Source: Limnohabitans planktonicus II-D5
Lineage (GTDB): Bacteria; Pseudomonadota; Gammaproteobacteria; Burkholderiales; Burkholderiaceae_C
Direction of reading: 5' to 3'
Assembly: GCF_001270065.2 (NCBI RefSeq)
Contig: NZ_LFYT02000008.1
Location: 62,001-126,000 of the forward strand
Length of the DNA stretch: 64,000 nucleotides
Positions within the stretch are counted from its first letter, which is position 1, and every line of letters begins with the position of its first letter. Shown here piece by piece: positions 9,045 to 18,092 of this stretch. The position numbers and the translations under genes are program-made. The notes below the pieces were generated by a model. That model saw only the letters and a program-made list of their open reading frames with translations. It was not told the DNA's origin and ran no database searches.

Positions 9045-11270
9045 TTACAGCCCGATCACCCCGCCATCTTGGCGTGTGATCACGATGGTGGCTGAACGTG
9101 GACGGCCCTGGACACCATAACCCTGGTTACCGGGCCAGACGCTTTGTGGGGCTTCGCCCGAAGCCAGCGGCTTGGACAACTCGCCGGGGTGTTGGATGTT
9201 GACAAACAAAGTGCGGCCGTCGGCAGTTTCCGTGATGCCGGTCACTTCCGCACCCTTGGGGGCCACCAAGAAGCGGCGCAGTTTGGCATCACCCAAAGCG
9301 GCGCCCATAAAAGTTTCTTGTGTGCCGGTTTGCTCCATGCCACCGACCACCATTTTGTTTTTCACGGTGACTTTGCCGCCGTCACCCACCTGGCCCGGAA
9401 TGGCGGCCAGCATCATGCAGTTGGATTCGTCGGTCATGGCACCATCGTCGGTCTGAATCCAGCAGATGCCAGTGGCTTTGCTGAACCACAGACCGTCAGG
9501 CGATGAGAACGCGTTTTTGGCACTCAAGCCGGACAGGTTGGCATCGCCCGAGTCTTCTTCTGCACCGAACAGGAAAATGTCCCAGGCAAAGGCTTTGGCT
9601 GTTGACTTGCTGTCCGACTCTTTGAAGCGGATGATGTGGCCGTTGGGGTTGCCCATACCTTTGTTGCCGTCCAAGTCCATGTAAGCGCGGGGGTTGGCCG
9701 CGTCCACTTTGCTGGGCGTGCGGTTGGCCGCATTGTTGTTGGTCAGCGCAAAATAGATTTCACCGTTGCGGTGGTTCACGGCACCCCACTCTGGACGGTC
9801 CATCTTGGTGGCACCGACAGCATCGGCTGCATGGCGTGCGTTGATGAACACATCGGCCTGGTTGGCGAATTTATAAACACTGTGGTTGGCAATGCGTGGA
9901 TCGGCGATGGTCAACTCCAGCCATTCGCCTTGGCCTGTGGCATCAAAGCGCGCTGCGTAAAGTTTGCCTTCACTCAGGTACTTGTCGCCGGCCACCAAAC
10001 CGCCACCCACATCACGCGGATCCCAAACAGCCGTTGAGACAAACTTGTAGATGTACTCGTTGCGTGCGTCACAGCCCATGTAAAAGGCCAAGGGTTCGCC
10101 CGCCTTGGGCAGGCTGCAAACGGCGGCCTCGTGTGCAAAACGGCCCATGGCCACGCGTTTGGCGGGCGTGGAATTGGGCGCAAGTGGGTCGATTTCGACG
10201 TTGTAGCCAAAGGTGTTGGCTTCGTTACGGAAGTCTCTTTCTGCATTGGCACCAGTGGCCGCCAAATTCCAGCGGGCAAAACGGTCGTCGGTGGCCGAGA
10301 CGGTGTGCCAGCCTTGGCTGATGGCTTTTTGCACACCGGCAGCGGGCGCTGAAGCAGCGACGCCATAGCGGCGGCGTGACGCCACTTCTTTGGGTGACAG
10401 GCCGGTGCCGGTGCCCGCGGCCTGAAAGTAAAACGCCCAGTTTTCTTCGCAGCCCAAATAGGTGCCCCAAGGGGTTTTGCCGTGGCCGCAATTGTTCAAA
10501 GTGCCGCGCGCCATGGCTCCGGCCGTGTCCCAACGGGTCACCATGAAGCTGCGGATGTTGTCGATTTCAGCGCGCGGACCACTGATACGGGTCGGCGTTT
10601 GGGCGGTGATGCGACGGTTGAGCGGGGAATCTTGCTTGATGCGCCAGCCCTGAGGGGTTTTGACCATCTCGACCACCGAAACACCGTGGTGGTTGATTTC
10701 CTTGAGCACTTCCAATTCAGGACGTGAACCCAAGTCCCAAGAGCCAAATTGGTCGAACTTCTTGCCGCTCACGCCATTGGAGGTTTGGCCATTGGGGTGC
10801 ATGAAGTGCGCATCGGCCGAGCTTTCGTGGTTCACACACAGCACGGCACGGCCGGTTTCCTTTTCGGAGTAGCGGCCATTGGCGTCGATGTAGTAGATGT
10901 CCATGCCGTCGTGGTGGTCACCAATGCGGCGGGACCAGTCATCGGTCTCAACGCCTTTGTTGGAGTAAGCAGGCAGCGTTGAATCCAGTGCGTCGCCCGT
11001 GGCGTGCAAAACCGTGTACTGATAACCGGGCGGCAAAATCACGTTGTCCAGCAGACTTTTGTCCAAGGAGGGGAAACCCAGCGCCGAAGGTGCTGCGGCC
11101 ATGCCCGACACCATGCTGGCGCAACCGGGCAGCATGGCCAAACCGGCCAGGCCCAAGCCACCCCGCAACAAGCCTCGGCGCGCAGGGTTTTGCAGCGATT
11201 GAGCCAAAACATCCTGAAAGTGAAGGTTGTTCGAGGTGTTGAAGACGGGGTCGTGATCGTGGTGCGACAT
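9045..11270 (-). CDS. phoX: PhoX-family alkaline phosphatase (DUF839), Tat-exported
   Basis: This 741-residue protein belongs to the PhoX/DUF839 family of Ca2+/Fe-dependent phosphatases that release phosphate from organic esters in the periplasm. Near residues 31-37 there is a twin-arginine motif (ARRGLLRGG) followed by a hydrophobic stretch and a lipobox-like LPGC near residue 50, so it may be a Tat-exported lipoprotein. Family blocks include CVNHESSADAHFM, CGHGKTPWGTYLGCEE and SPDGLWFSKATGICWIQTDD. It is alone in its transcription unit and divergent from the arsenic operon. In this family expression is usually under PhoB control, which fits the Pho-box-like repeats upstream. Confidence 0.9.
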   Translation of the reverse strand: MSHHDHDPVFNTSNNLHFQDVLAQSLQNPARRGLLRGGLGLAGLAMLPGCASMVSGMAAAPSALGFPSLDKSLLDNVILPPGYQYTVLHATGDALDSTLPAYSNKGVETDDWSRRIGDHHDGMDIYYIDANGRYSEKETGRAVLCVNHESSADAHFMHPNGQTSNGVSGKKFDQFGSWDLGSRPELEVLKEINHHGVSVVEMVKTPQGWRIKQDSPLNRRITAQTPTRISGPRAEIDNIRSFMVTRWDTAGAMARGTLNNCGHGKTPWGTYLGCEENWAFYFQAAGTGTGLSPKEVASRRRYGVAASAPAAGVQKAISQGWHTVSATDDRFARWNLAATGANAERDFRNEANTFGYNVEIDPLAPNSTPAKRVAMGRFAHEAAVCSLPKAGEPLAFYMGCDARNEYIYKFVSTAVWDPRDVGGGLVAGDKYLSEGKLYAARFDATGQGEWLELTIADPRIANHSVYKFANQADVFINARHAADAVGATKMDRPEWGAVNHRNGEIYFALTNNNAANRTPSKVDAANPRAYMDLDGNKGMGNPNGHIIRFKESDSKSTAKAFAWDIFLFGAEEDSGDANLSGLSAKNAFSSPDGLWFSKATGICWIQTDDGAMTDESNCMMLAAIPGQVGDGGKVTVKNKMVVGGMEQTGTQETFMGAALGDAKLRRFLVAPKGAEVTGITETADGRTLFVNIQHPGELSKPLASGEAPQSVWPGNQGYGVQGRPRSATIVITRQDGGVIGL

Positions 11271-11411
11271 GGAAACTCCAATTGAAAACGCCTATTGAAA
11301 GGGTTTTGTGTGACCGTTTGATGTCAAACCAGCCTTGGCAGCGAGGGCAGCGCTCACACGGGGAAGGATTCGCAAACTCATTGCTGCGAGTCCAAGTGTT
11401 TCGCAAGAGCG

Positions 11412-11440
11412 GTCAAAACTTGTCATGGTTGCGTCACATA
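11412..11440 (+). promoter_or_regulatory. Pho-box-like tandem GTCA repeats (candidate PhoB site)
   Basis: GTCA occurs at 11412, 11422 and 11433, a spacing of 10 and 11 bases. The central part TTGTCAT-GGTT-GCGTCAC resembles two PhoB half-sites (consensus CTGTCAT with 4-base spacers). It lies in the divergent gap between phoX and the arsenic operon, oriented toward the operon. The match is partial, so this is a candidate only. Confidence 0.35.
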
Positions 11441-11492
11441 AACGTGGCAAAGTTCGCGCATTGATATTTCCAGAACCATCGAAGGATAGAGC

Positions 11493-12536
11493 ATGAAAGT
11501 CGGAATCAACGGTATGGGCCGGATCGGCCGTTTGGCCCTGCGTGCGGCCATGGGCGCTGCCGAGCGCCAGCAAGACGACCCTCGCGCAGGCAACCGCCTG
11601 GAGGTGGTGCACTTGAATGAACTCAAAGGCGGCGCAGCGGCCACCGCACATTTGCTGGCTTTTGACTCGGTGCAGGGCAAGTGGCGCGAACGCATCGAGG
11701 CTGTTGGCGACAGCCAAATCCGCATCGGTGATCGCACCCTGGGCTTTTCGTCGCACGCCAACCCAGCCGACATCCCTTGGGGCGACCTGGGTGTGGACTT
11801 GGTGCTCGAATGCACCGGTAAATTTTTGACACCCGAAACCATCCAAGGCCACCTCGACCGGGGTGCCAAGCGGGTGATCGTGGCTGCACCCGTGAAGGTG
11901 GGCGATGTGCTGAACATCGTGGTGGGCGTTAACCACACCTTGTACAACCCGGCCAAAGACCGCATCGTCACGGCCGCATCCTGCACCACCAACTGCCTAG
12001 CCCCTGTGGTCAAAGTCGTGCACGAAGCCATTGGCATCAAGCATGGCCAAATCACCACCATCCACGACCCCACCAACACCAACTTGGTGGTCGATGCCCC
12101 ACACAAAGACCTGCGCCGCGCCCGCAGCGCCATGGTCAGCCTGGCCCCCACCACCACCGGCAGCGCCACGGCCATTGCCCTGATTTACCCCGAACTCAAG
12201 GGCAAGCTCAACGGCCACGCGGTGCGTGCCCCGGTGCTCAATGCGTCGCTGACCGACTGCGTGTTCGAGATGAAGCGAGAGACCAGCGCCGAGGAAGTCA
12301 ACGCCCTGTTTGCCGCTGCGGCCCAAGGCCCCTTGGCGGGCATTTTGGGGTACGAAGAGCGACCTTTGGTGAGCGTGGACTATGCCCGCGACACGCGCAG
12401 TTCCATCGTGGACGCGCTGTCCACCCTGGTGACCGACGGCACGCTGCTCAAGATTTACGCCTGGTACGACAACGAGATGGGCTACGCCTGCCGCATGGTG
12501 GACTTGGCCTGCCACATGCACGAGGTGGGCATCTGA
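11493..12536 (+). CDS. ArsJ-associated glyceraldehyde-3-phosphate dehydrogenase
   Basis: A 347-residue GAPDH with an N-terminal NAD-binding fold ([16 protein letters not shown]), the catalytic cysteine in [11 protein letters not shown] and a C-terminal [14 protein letters not shown]. Placement directly before arsJ marks it as the arsenic-detoxification paralogue. In the known pathway it uses arsenate in place of phosphate to make unstable 1-arseno-3-phosphoglycerate, which ArsJ exports. An ATG at 11493 follows a GAAGGA ribosome site. Its stop is one base from the arsJ start. It could in principle serve in glycolysis, but the context argues otherwise. Confidence 0.9.
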   Translation: MKVGINGMGRIGRLALRAAMGAAERQQDDPRAGNRLEVVHLNELKGGAAATAHLLAFDSVQGKWRERIEAVGDSQIRIGDRTLGFSSHANPADIPWGDLGVDLVLECTGKFLTPETIQGHLDRGAKRVIVAAPVKVGDVLNIVVGVNHTLYNPAKDRIVTAASCTTNCLAPVVKVVHEAIGIKHGQITTIHDPTNTNLVVDAPHKDLRRARSAMVSLAPTTTGSATAIALIYPELKGKLNGHAVRAPVLNASLTDCVFEMKRETSAEEVNALFAAAAQGPLAGILGYEERPLVSVDYARDTRSSIVDALSTLVTDGTLLKIYAWYDNEMGYACRMVDLACHMHEVGI

Positions 12537-12537
12537 G

Positions 12538-13794
12538 ATGAACGCTGCTGAAAGAAATTACGGCATCGTCACTGCAGCCTATTGGGGCTTCACCCTGACC
12601 GACGGCGCATTGCGCATGTTGGTGCTGCTGCACTTTTACAAGCTGGGTTATTCGCCGTTCACGCTGGCCTTTTTGTTCTTGCTCTACGAAGGTGCGGGCG
12701 TGTTGGCCAACCTGATTGGCGGCTGGCTGGCCACTCGCTATGGCATTGCCCGCATGCTCACGGTGGGCCTGGTCACGCAGATCATCGGCTTTGGATTGCT
12801 GTCGGCCTTGCAACCGGAATGGACAGCGGCCATGTCGGTGGCCTGGGTGGTGCTGGCGCAAGGCGTGTGTGGTGTGGCCAAAGACCTCACCAAAACCGCC
12901 AGCAAGTCGGCCATCAAGATCACACAAGCGCAAGCCAAAGACACGGGCAACGGCCAACTCTTCAAGTGGGTGGCCTGGTTCACGGGCAGCAAAAACGCCA
13001 TGAAAGGCTTTGGCTTTTTCCTGGGCGGTTTACTTTTAGAGACGCTGGGTTTTCAGGGCTCGCTGTGGGCCATGTCGGGTCTTCTTGCCTTGGTGCTGGT
13101 CGGCGTGGTGAGCAGCTTGCCGCCCATGATGGGCAAGAGCAAGCCTTCGGGCTCGGCCAAAGAGCTGTTCGCCAAAAATGCGGGCATCAACGCGCTGGCG
13201 GCCGCCCGCGTGGCTTTGTTTGGGGCGCGTGATGTGTGGTTTGTGGTGGGCGTGCCGGTTTTCCTCTACTCGGTGGGCTGGACCTTCACCATGGTGGGCG
13301 GTTTTTTGGCGGCTTGGACGATTGGGTATGGCTTGGTGCAAGCGCTGGCACCACAGATCGTGCGCCGCAGCGCCGATGGCCTGAGCCGCGAGGTGCCTGC
13401 CGCGCGTTGGTGGTCGGCGGTGCTCACGCTGATTCCTCTGGGCATTGCCGCGGCCATGTGGCTGCAGGCGCCGCAGTTGCAGTGGTGGGTGGTCGGGGGC
13501 CTGAGTTTGTTCGGCTTTGCCTTTGCCATCAACTCGTCGGTGCACAGTTATTTGGTGCTGGCCTATGCGGGCTCTGAAAAAGCGGCCGAAGACGTGGGCT
13601 TTTATTACGCGGCCAATGCGCTGGGCCGTTTCATGGGAACTTTGTTATCGGGTTTGCTCTACCAATGGGGCGGGCTGCTGTATGCACTGCTGGGCTCGGC
13701 ACTGATGCTGCTGGTGTGTTGGCTGACCACGCTCCGACTGCCCATGGGTGTGCCCATGAACACCCCCATGCCGCCAACAGGCACGCGGCCATGA
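12538..13794 (+). CDS. arsJ: Organoarsenical efflux MFS transporter ArsJ
   Basis: A major-facilitator membrane protein of 418 residues with about 12 hydrophobic segments. It begins MNAAERNYGIVTAAYW and has the conserved ArsJ stretch GVAKDLTKTASKSAIK around residues 113-128. ArsJ exports 1-arseno-3-phosphoglycerate made by the adjacent GAPDH, giving arsenate resistance without reduction. It is sandwiched between the GAPDH gene (1-base gap) and arsR (ATGA overlap), so it is translationally linked to both. Confidence 0.93.
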   Translation: MNAAERNYGIVTAAYWGFTLTDGALRMLVLLHFYKLGYSPFTLAFLFLLYEGAGVLANLIGGWLATRYGIARMLTVGLVTQIIGFGLLSALQPEWTAAMSVAWVVLAQGVCGVAKDLTKTASKSAIKITQAQAKDTGNGQLFKWVAWFTGSKNAMKGFGFFLGGLLLETLGFQGSLWAMSGLLALVLVGVVSSLPPMMGKSKPSGSAKELFAKNAGINALAAARVALFGARDVWFVVGVPVFLYSVGWTFTMVGGFLAAWTIGYGLVQALAPQIVRRSADGLSREVPAARWWSAVLTLIPLGIAAAMWLQAPQLQWWVVGGLSLFGFAFAINSSVHSYLVLAYAGSEKAAEDVGFYYAANALGRFMGTLLSGLLYQWGGLLYALLGSALMLLVCWLTTLRLPMGVPMNTPMPPTGTRP

Positions 13795-14150
13795 ACGCCA
13801 AACAGGAAGAGGTGGGGATAGACGAAGACCTTGCGGTCAAGGCGTTGGCGGCCCTGGCCCAGTCTTCACGACTGCGCGTGTTCAGGGCCATTGTGGGCGC
13901 GGGCCCCGAAGGCCTGCAACCAGGACAGCTGTCCCTGGCACTGGATGTGCAGGCCAACACACTGTCTTTTCACCTCAAGGAGTTGCATCATGCCGGGCTG
14001 GTGAGTGTGCAGCGTGAGGGGCGCTTTTTGCGCTACCGCGCCGACATGGCTGTCATGCAAAGCCTGGTGGGGTTTTTGACGGCGCATTGCTGCCAAGGCC
14101 TGCCATGCACAGACATGCCCCTGATGACGTGCAAAGCGGGCAGCAGCTGA
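13791..14150 (+). CDS. arsR: ArsR-family transcriptional repressor
   Basis: A small winged-helix regulator of 119 residues. The DNA-binding core reads LAALAQSSRLRVFRAIV...LSFHLKELHHAGLVSVQREGRFLRYRA. A cysteine cluster at the C-terminus (HCCQGLPC) is likely to bind As(III). It should repress this operon until arsenite appears. The ATG at 13791 overlaps the arsJ stop. Being third in the operon, it would be autoregulated through the promoter before the GAPDH gene; I could not define its operator. Confidence 0.9.
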   Translation: MNAKQEEVGIDEDLAVKALAALAQSSRLRVFRAIVGAGPEGLQPGQLSLALDVQANTLSFHLKELHHAGLVSVQREGRFLRYRADMAVMQSLVGFLTAHCCQGLPCTDMPLMTCKAGSS

Positions 14151-14180
14151 CCAGCAATTTTTTTCAATGGAGAACGTCCC

Positions 14181-14669
14181 GTGGCCCGATACAACATCCT
14201 GTTCATCTGCACCGAAAACTCCTCGCGCAGCATCATGGCCGAAGCCATCATGAACCACCTGGGGCCGCACCGGTTTGTGGCCTACAGTGCGGGCAGCCAT
14301 CCAGCTGGGCACGTCAAACCTGAAGCGCTGCATTGCTTGAATCGCAACCAGCTGAGCACCGAAGGTCTGCGCAGCAAAAGCTGGTCCGAGTTCGCCGCCC
14401 CAGATGCACCGGTGATGGACTTTGTGATCACTGTGTGTGACAACGCGGCGGGTGAAGTCTGCCCCGTGTGGCCAGGTCAGCCCATGACCGCGCATTGGGG
14501 CGTGGCTGACCCGGACCGTATCGGGAGCACCGACGCTGAAAAAACTCAAGCATTTTGGGAGGCATTCATGAAGCTGCACCGGCGCATTTCGATTTTGTTG
14601 AGCCTGCCCATCGATAAACTGGATCGGCTGGCGCTGAAAAAAGAGCTGGATCAGATCGGCCGGTCTTGA
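14181..14669 (+). CDS. arsC: Arsenate reductase ArsC, LMW protein-tyrosine-phosphatase type
   Basis: A 162-residue cytoplasmic reductase that converts arsenate to arsenite, probably using thioredoxin. It starts at a GTG preceded by AATGGAGAA. The P-loop is CTENSSRS, the second and third redox cysteines sit in VCDNAAGEVCPVW (C-x6-C) and the acid motif is VADPDR. The arsenite product needs a pump, yet the ACR3 gene immediately downstream is only a fragment, so ArsC may be a liability or rely on a pump elsewhere. Confidence 0.92.
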   Translation: MARYNILFICTENSSRSIMAEAIMNHLGPHRFVAYSAGSHPAGHVKPEALHCLNRNQLSTEGLRSKSWSEFAAPDAPVMDFVITVCDNAAGEVCPVWPGQPMTAHWGVADPDRIGSTDAEKTQAFWEAFMKLHRRISILLSLPIDKLDRLALKKELDQIGRS

Positions 14670-14673
14670 AACC

Positions 14674-14841
14674 CATGGCCAGCTGTTCTCGCTGGGCGTC
14701 AATTGGCTCATCCAGCCCTTCACCATGGTGGCTTTAGGCGTGCTGTTTTTCAAGCACCTGTTAGCACCTTGGGTCGATCCGCAATCGGCCCATGAATACA
14801 TCGCAGGGATGATCCTATTGATCCGGCCCGCTGAAGTTTGA
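14674..14841 (+). pseudogene. Remnant of ACR3-type arsenite efflux pump
   Basis: Directly after the arsC stop, a frame reads GQLFSLGVNWLIQPFTMVA and continues through FKHLLAPWVDPQSAHEYIAGMILL. This matches a middle segment (about 50 residues) of ACR3 arsenite transporters, which are normally near 350 residues. There is no start codon, no N-terminal third and no C-terminal half. The frame runs into the MITE-like element at 14817 and takes its stop codon (14839-14841) from it. The gene has lost both ends, apparently by deletion plus element insertion. Recognition is from memory of the family. Confidence 0.8.
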
Positions 14842-14980
14842 ACAGTGTGAGAAATGTCTTCCGTAGGTCGGTACTCGCAGAGTCCGACATGATGGGTTTT
14901 GACACAGACCCCTGTCGGGGTCTTCGACCGCCGACCTACAGCGTCTTTGAGCATTGAAAACTTCACAGGGCCAAATCAAT
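14817..14980. mobile_element. MITE-like element, copy 2 (164 bp)
   Basis: This is the second copy of the element at 5492-5656. Its terminal inverted repeats are cleaner here: left ATTGATCCGGCCCGCTGAAG, right (reverse complement) ATTGATTTGGCCCTGTGAAG, about 19 matches over 23 positions. The centre holds CGTAGGTCGG...CCGACCTACAG, an intact hairpin module. It truncates the ACR3 remnant. The short gap from 14981 to 15057 carries no recognisable gene. Confidence 0.75.
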
Positions 14981-15057
14981 AGGAAGGCGGCCCTTGCCGT
15001 GACAAGCTGGGGAGCTGGATGGCAAGAAGGTGTTGAGTACTGCGCAACACGAAGCCC

Positions 15058-15702
15058 TCAGGTGCTGGTTTCTTCCTTGCCAAGGGCATCCAGATGGGAG
15101 GTGTCGCCCCAGCCCACCAGTGACAAGCCTTGCGGTGTCCACAGCAACCGGTTGACGGCGGTGTTGGTCAGTTGCCAGGTGCGCGGCGCTTGCAATTCCA
15201 GCCGGGTGGCGGCGCGGTACAGGATGTCGAGCACACCGCCGTGCGCCACCATCACGATTTGCTCGCCGGGGTGGCGTGCGGCCAGTTCGTTCACAGTGTT
15301 GACGATGCGTTCGCGCAGCATCTGCAAAGATTCGCCCCCTTCGGGAGGCGTCCAGTCGGGGGTGCGTTTGCGCCAGTGCCAGGCCTGCTCGGGCAGTTCG
15401 ACTTCGATCTCGGCAAAGGTACGGCCTTGAAATGCACCAAAGTGGCGTTCGCGCAAACCAGGGTGCGTGTTCACGCTTTGACCTATGGCCTGTGCTATGG
15501 CCTGGGCTGTGATGTGGGCGCGCGACAGGTCGCTGGCATAAACCGCATCAATGGCGTCCTGCTGTACCAGCGCTTTGGCCAGATGCTGCGCTTGGCGCAG
15601 GCCCACTTCGTTGAGCGGAATGTCCAGATGGCCTTGCAGGCGGGTGTCGACGTTCCAGGAGGTTTCGCCGTGGCGAATCGCCAGAATGCGTGTGGGTTCC
15701 AT
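15058..15702 (-). CDS. Histidine phosphatase family protein (phosphoglycerate mutase-like)
   Basis: A 214-residue member of the histidine phosphatase superfamily. The RHG motif with the phospho-accepting histidine is at LAIRHGETSWN near the N-terminus, followed by RLQGHLDIPLNEVG, ERHFGAFQGRTFAE and the second catalytic histidine in VMVAHGGVLD. These motifs fit the GpmB/CobC group; the true substrate (small phosphate ester or nucleotide) cannot be decided. The ATG at 15702 starts just before the RHG motif; the frame is open to 15861 but the extra part looks non-coding. It ends a minus-strand run that starts at 18862. Confidence 0.88.
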   Translation of the reverse strand: MEPTRILAIRHGETSWNVDTRLQGHLDIPLNEVGLRQAQHLAKALVQQDAIDAVYASDLSRAHITAQAIAQAIGQSVNTHPGLRERHFGAFQGRTFAEIEVELPEQAWHWRKRTPDWTPPEGGESLQMLRERIVNTVNELAARHPGEQIVMVAHGGVLDILYRAATRLELQAPRTWQLTNTAVNRLLWTPQGLSLVGWGDTSHLDALGKEETST

Positions 15703-15724
15703 GAGTTCGGGGGAGGGCGGCGCT

Positions 15725-16366
15725 TTAGCGCGGCAGTTCGATGTTGACCCGGCGTGGCCCTGCCGGCGGGTTGGGAAAGTTGGCCAGTGCAGCCTGAAAC
15801 AGGGTGGCGAAAATCGGCACGCTGTCGCTCCAGGGGCCTGCGTGGCTGGCGCGGGTTTCATAGACCACTTGGCCCGATTTCAGATCACGCATGATGACAC
15901 TGACTTCGCGGCGGTAATGCGTGGGCGGCGGAAAGCGCATGCCCATGCCCAGACCGATGTGCGAACCAAAGCCCCTGCCAAAGCCCGAACCGATGGCGAT
16001 GCTGCCATAGGGCGACCAGCCTGGACCCAAGGGTCTGCCCCAGGGGTCGGCCTGGTATTGCGTACCGCTGAAGCCCACCATCACGCTCAGGCTGGCATTG
16101 GCATCGTCGCGCACCAAACCTACGGCGGTCATGGCGGCTTGGGCTTGCTGTTCGGCCAGCCCGGCTTCGGGGTTGTGCACTTGCGAGGGCAGGCGCTCGA
16201 AGCGGTATTTGGCCCCTTGCAAACTCATGCCTGACGGCACGGCAGCCACAGAGACCACATCGCTGTCGATCAGGCGCATCGAGGCGCAGCCTGTCAAGAA
16301 GGTCAAGGCCATAGCGGCCAAGGCCATCGAAAACCACCGCGTGAGCTGTCGAGTTTCTGTGCGCAT
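15725..16366 (-). CDS. DUF4136 lipoprotein
   Basis: A predicted lipoprotein of 213 residues with a signal sequence and lipobox FLTGC (Cys27). The body matches DUF4136: a YRFERLP strand, a glycine-rich middle (GSIAIGSGFGRGFG) and a C-terminal RREVSVIMRDLKSGQVVYETRA...FATLFQAALANFP. The family is common in Gram-negative envelopes but has no known function. It lies between ttcA and the phosphatase gene in the same direction. Confidence 0.82.
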   Translation of the reverse strand: MRTETRQLTRWFSMALAAMALTFLTGCASMRLIDSDVVSVAAVPSGMSLQGAKYRFERLPSQVHNPEAGLAEQQAQAAMTAVGLVRDDANASLSVMVGFSGTQYQADPWGRPLGPGWSPYGSIAIGSGFGRGFGSHIGLGMGMRFPPPTHYRREVSVIMRDLKSGQVVYETRASHAGPWSDSVPIFATLFQAALANFPNPPAGPRRVNIELPR

Positions 16367-16384
16367 GACCTGTCCTCCTGAGGA

Positions 16385-17323
16385 TTACATCGAGATGACC
16401 TGAATGCCCGGCAAGGACGCTTCCTTGAACTCTTCTTCGTCAAAAGCCTTGTCGCCGTCGTCCGATTCGATGCCGGTGATCTTCAGGTCCTTGAAACCGT
16501 GCAGCTTGGCGTCCATCAAATGCGAGGGCACCACATTTTGCAAAGCCGCAAACATGTTTTCAATCCGGCCAGGGTGCTTCTTTTGCCACTCGCGCAGCAT
16601 GTTGCCCACCTGCAGGCGCTGCAGATTTTCCTGGCTGCCACACAGGGTGCACGGAATGATGGGGAACTGTCGGTGCTCAGCCCAACGGATGAGGTCGGTT
16701 TCGGCCACATAGGCCAGTGGGCGGATCACCATGAACTCGCCGTTGTCGCTGACCAGCTTCGGAGGCATGCCTTTGAGCTTGCCTCCAAAAAACATGTTCA
16801 AAAAGAAGGTCTGCAGCATGTCGTCGCGGTGGTGGCCGAGTGCCAGCTTGTTGCATTTCAGCTCACGCGCCACGCGGTACAAAATGCCCCGGCGCAGGCG
16901 CGAACACAGGCTGCACATGGTCTTGCCTTCGGGGATCTTGTCTTTCACGATCGAATACGTGTCTTGCGTCTCGATGTGGAACTCCACGCCCAGCTCTTTG
17001 AGGTATGCAGGCAGGATGTGCTCAGGGAAACCCGGTTGCTTTTGGTCCAGGTTGACCGCCACCAGCTCGAAGTCGACCGGGGCGCGGGCCTTCATCTTGA
17101 GCAGGATGTCCAGCATGCCGTAGCTGTCTTTGCCGCCCGACATGCAGACCATGATGCGGTCGCCCGCTTCGATCAGGTTGAAGTCACTGATGGCTTGGCC
17201 CATCTGGCGGCACAGGCGTTTTTCGAGTTTGTGGGTTTCACGCTCGATCTTGATGGCCTTGGCGGCCTCTGATTCGGCTTGCGCTTGTACCCAGGCGTTG
17301 TCGGTTTCTGTGTCTGTGTTCAT
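16385..17323 (-). CDS. ttcA: tRNA 2-thiocytidine(32) synthetase TtcA
   Basis: TtcA thiolates cytidine 32 of certain tRNAs, using ATP and an Fe-S cluster. The 312-residue protein has the PP-loop SGGKDS and two CxxC motifs (CSLC and CTLC) that hold the cluster, with the GHHRDD block between them. The ATG at 17323 follows a GGTGA site; a GTG five codons... upstream at 17335 would overlap the folB-like gene. It follows the second folB paralogue by 5 bases. Confidence 0.96.
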   Translation of the reverse strand: MNTDTETDNAWVQAQAESEAAKAIKIERETHKLEKRLCRQMGQAISDFNLIEAGDRIMVCMSGGKDSYGMLDILLKMKARAPVDFELVAVNLDQKQPGFPEHILPAYLKELGVEFHIETQDTYSIVKDKIPEGKTMCSLCSRLRRGILYRVARELKCNKLALGHHRDDMLQTFFLNMFFGGKLKGMPPKLVSDNGEFMVIRPLAYVAETDLIRWAEHRQFPIIPCTLCGSQENLQRLQVGNMLREWQKKHPGRIENMFAALQNVVPSHLMDAKLHGFKDLKITGIESDDGDKAFDEEEFKEASLPGIQVISM

Positions 17324-17328
17324 GAGGT

Positions 17329-17700
17329 TCACCACTGTCCGGTTTCCATGCGAATGGCCACTTCGCAGTCTTCAAAAATTTCAAGTTTGGCAATCTTGAC
17401 GCGCACACCCAAAACGCCGGGCAATTGCATCAGGCGGTTCGAGAGTTTGCCAATCAGCGTTTCCAGCAGGTTGATGTGCTCAGCCGTGCATTCGTCGATG
17501 ATGATTTTGCGCACTTTGCGGTAGTCCAGCACATGGTGGATGTCGTCGTCGCTGGGCATCAGGGGCTGCGTGCCCAAGTTCAGCTCGGCATCCACCTGAA
17601 TCGGTTGCGGGTCGGTTTTTTCGTGTTCCAGGATGCCCAGGTTGGCGTCAAAGCGCAAACCGGTCAGCTCCAGAGTTTGGTGTCCGGCTGGGGTCTTCAT
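17329..17700 (-). CDS. Dihydroneopterin aldolase family protein (FolB/FolX-like), second paralogue
   Basis: A 123-residue tunnelling-fold enzyme of the FolB/FolX family. Residues expected for catalysis are present: the tyrosine in VLDYRKV, the glutamate in NLLETL and the lysine in VKIAKLEIF. FolB cleaves dihydroneopterin in folate synthesis, while FolX epimerises dihydroneopterin triphosphate toward monapterin; sequence alone does not separate them here. Its start overlaps the stop of the first paralogue (ATGA). Having two copies in tandem beside a pteridine-reductase-like SDR suggests that one is FolX-like. Confidence 0.82.
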   Translation of the reverse strand: MKTPAGHQTLELTGLRFDANLGILEHEKTDPQPIQVDAELNLGTQPLMPSDDDIHHVLDYRKVRKIIIDECTAEHINLLETLIGKLSNRLMQLPGVLGVRVKIAKLEIFEDCEVAIRMETGQW

Positions 17701-18092
17701 GTCGGGCTTTTGGTCTGAAAAATTTCAACCCCAACCGCTTCGCAGTCCGGGTACACATCGGGTTTGCAGCTGGACAGGCGCACCGCCTGCACTTGCGGGT
17801 GGGCGATCAGCTCGCGCATCAGGTCGTCGCACAAAGTCTCTTGCAGCACGATGTGGCCTTGGGCCACCCGGCGGGCGATCACCTCGCGGATGAAGTCGTA
17901 GTCCACCACCTCGGCCAGGTCGTCTTGTGTGGGGGTGGACGCGCTGTAGGGCACAAACAGTTCCACATTGAAGACGATGCGCTGGGGGCCGAGCTTTTCA
18001 AAGTCGTGCGCGCCGATGCGCACGTCTACCGTGTGGTTGCGCAAAAACAGGCGGCGGCAGTTCAGCGCCAAATCGGTCATCAGCTCGCTCAT
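17697..18092 (-). CDS. Dihydroneopterin aldolase family protein (FolB/FolX-like), first paralogue
   Basis: A 131-residue FolB-family protein, only distantly similar to its neighbour. The active-site set is retained: tyrosine in VVDYDFI, glutamate in LQETLCDDL, lysine in SSCKPDVYPDC. It begins within the SDR stop (ATGA overlap) and ends within the next folB start, so the three genes are one coupled unit. The likely role is in 7,8-dihydropterin metabolism (folate or monapterin branch). Which paralogue does which step is inference. Confidence 0.82.
   Translation of the reverse strand: MSELMTDLALNCRRLFLRNHTVDVRIGAHDFEKLGPQRIVFNVELFVPYSASTPTQDDLAEVVDYDFIREVIARRVAQGHIVLQETLCDDLMRELIAHPQVQAVRLSSCKPDVYPDCEAVGVEIFQTKSPT

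Noticed and set aside
11282-11464. 60-codon open frame on the plus strand between phoX and the ars operon
   Set aside because: No ribosome site or motif; it covers the divergent promoter region.
13866-14966. 366-codon open frame on the minus strand
   Set aside because: It is antisense to arsR and arsC and continues through the ACR3 remnant and the repeat element. No domain is seen.
14981-15057. Continuation of ACR3 after the element
   Set aside because: The bases beyond the right end do not encode the expected next ACR3 segment in any frame I read, so the C-terminal half is absent, not just interrupted.
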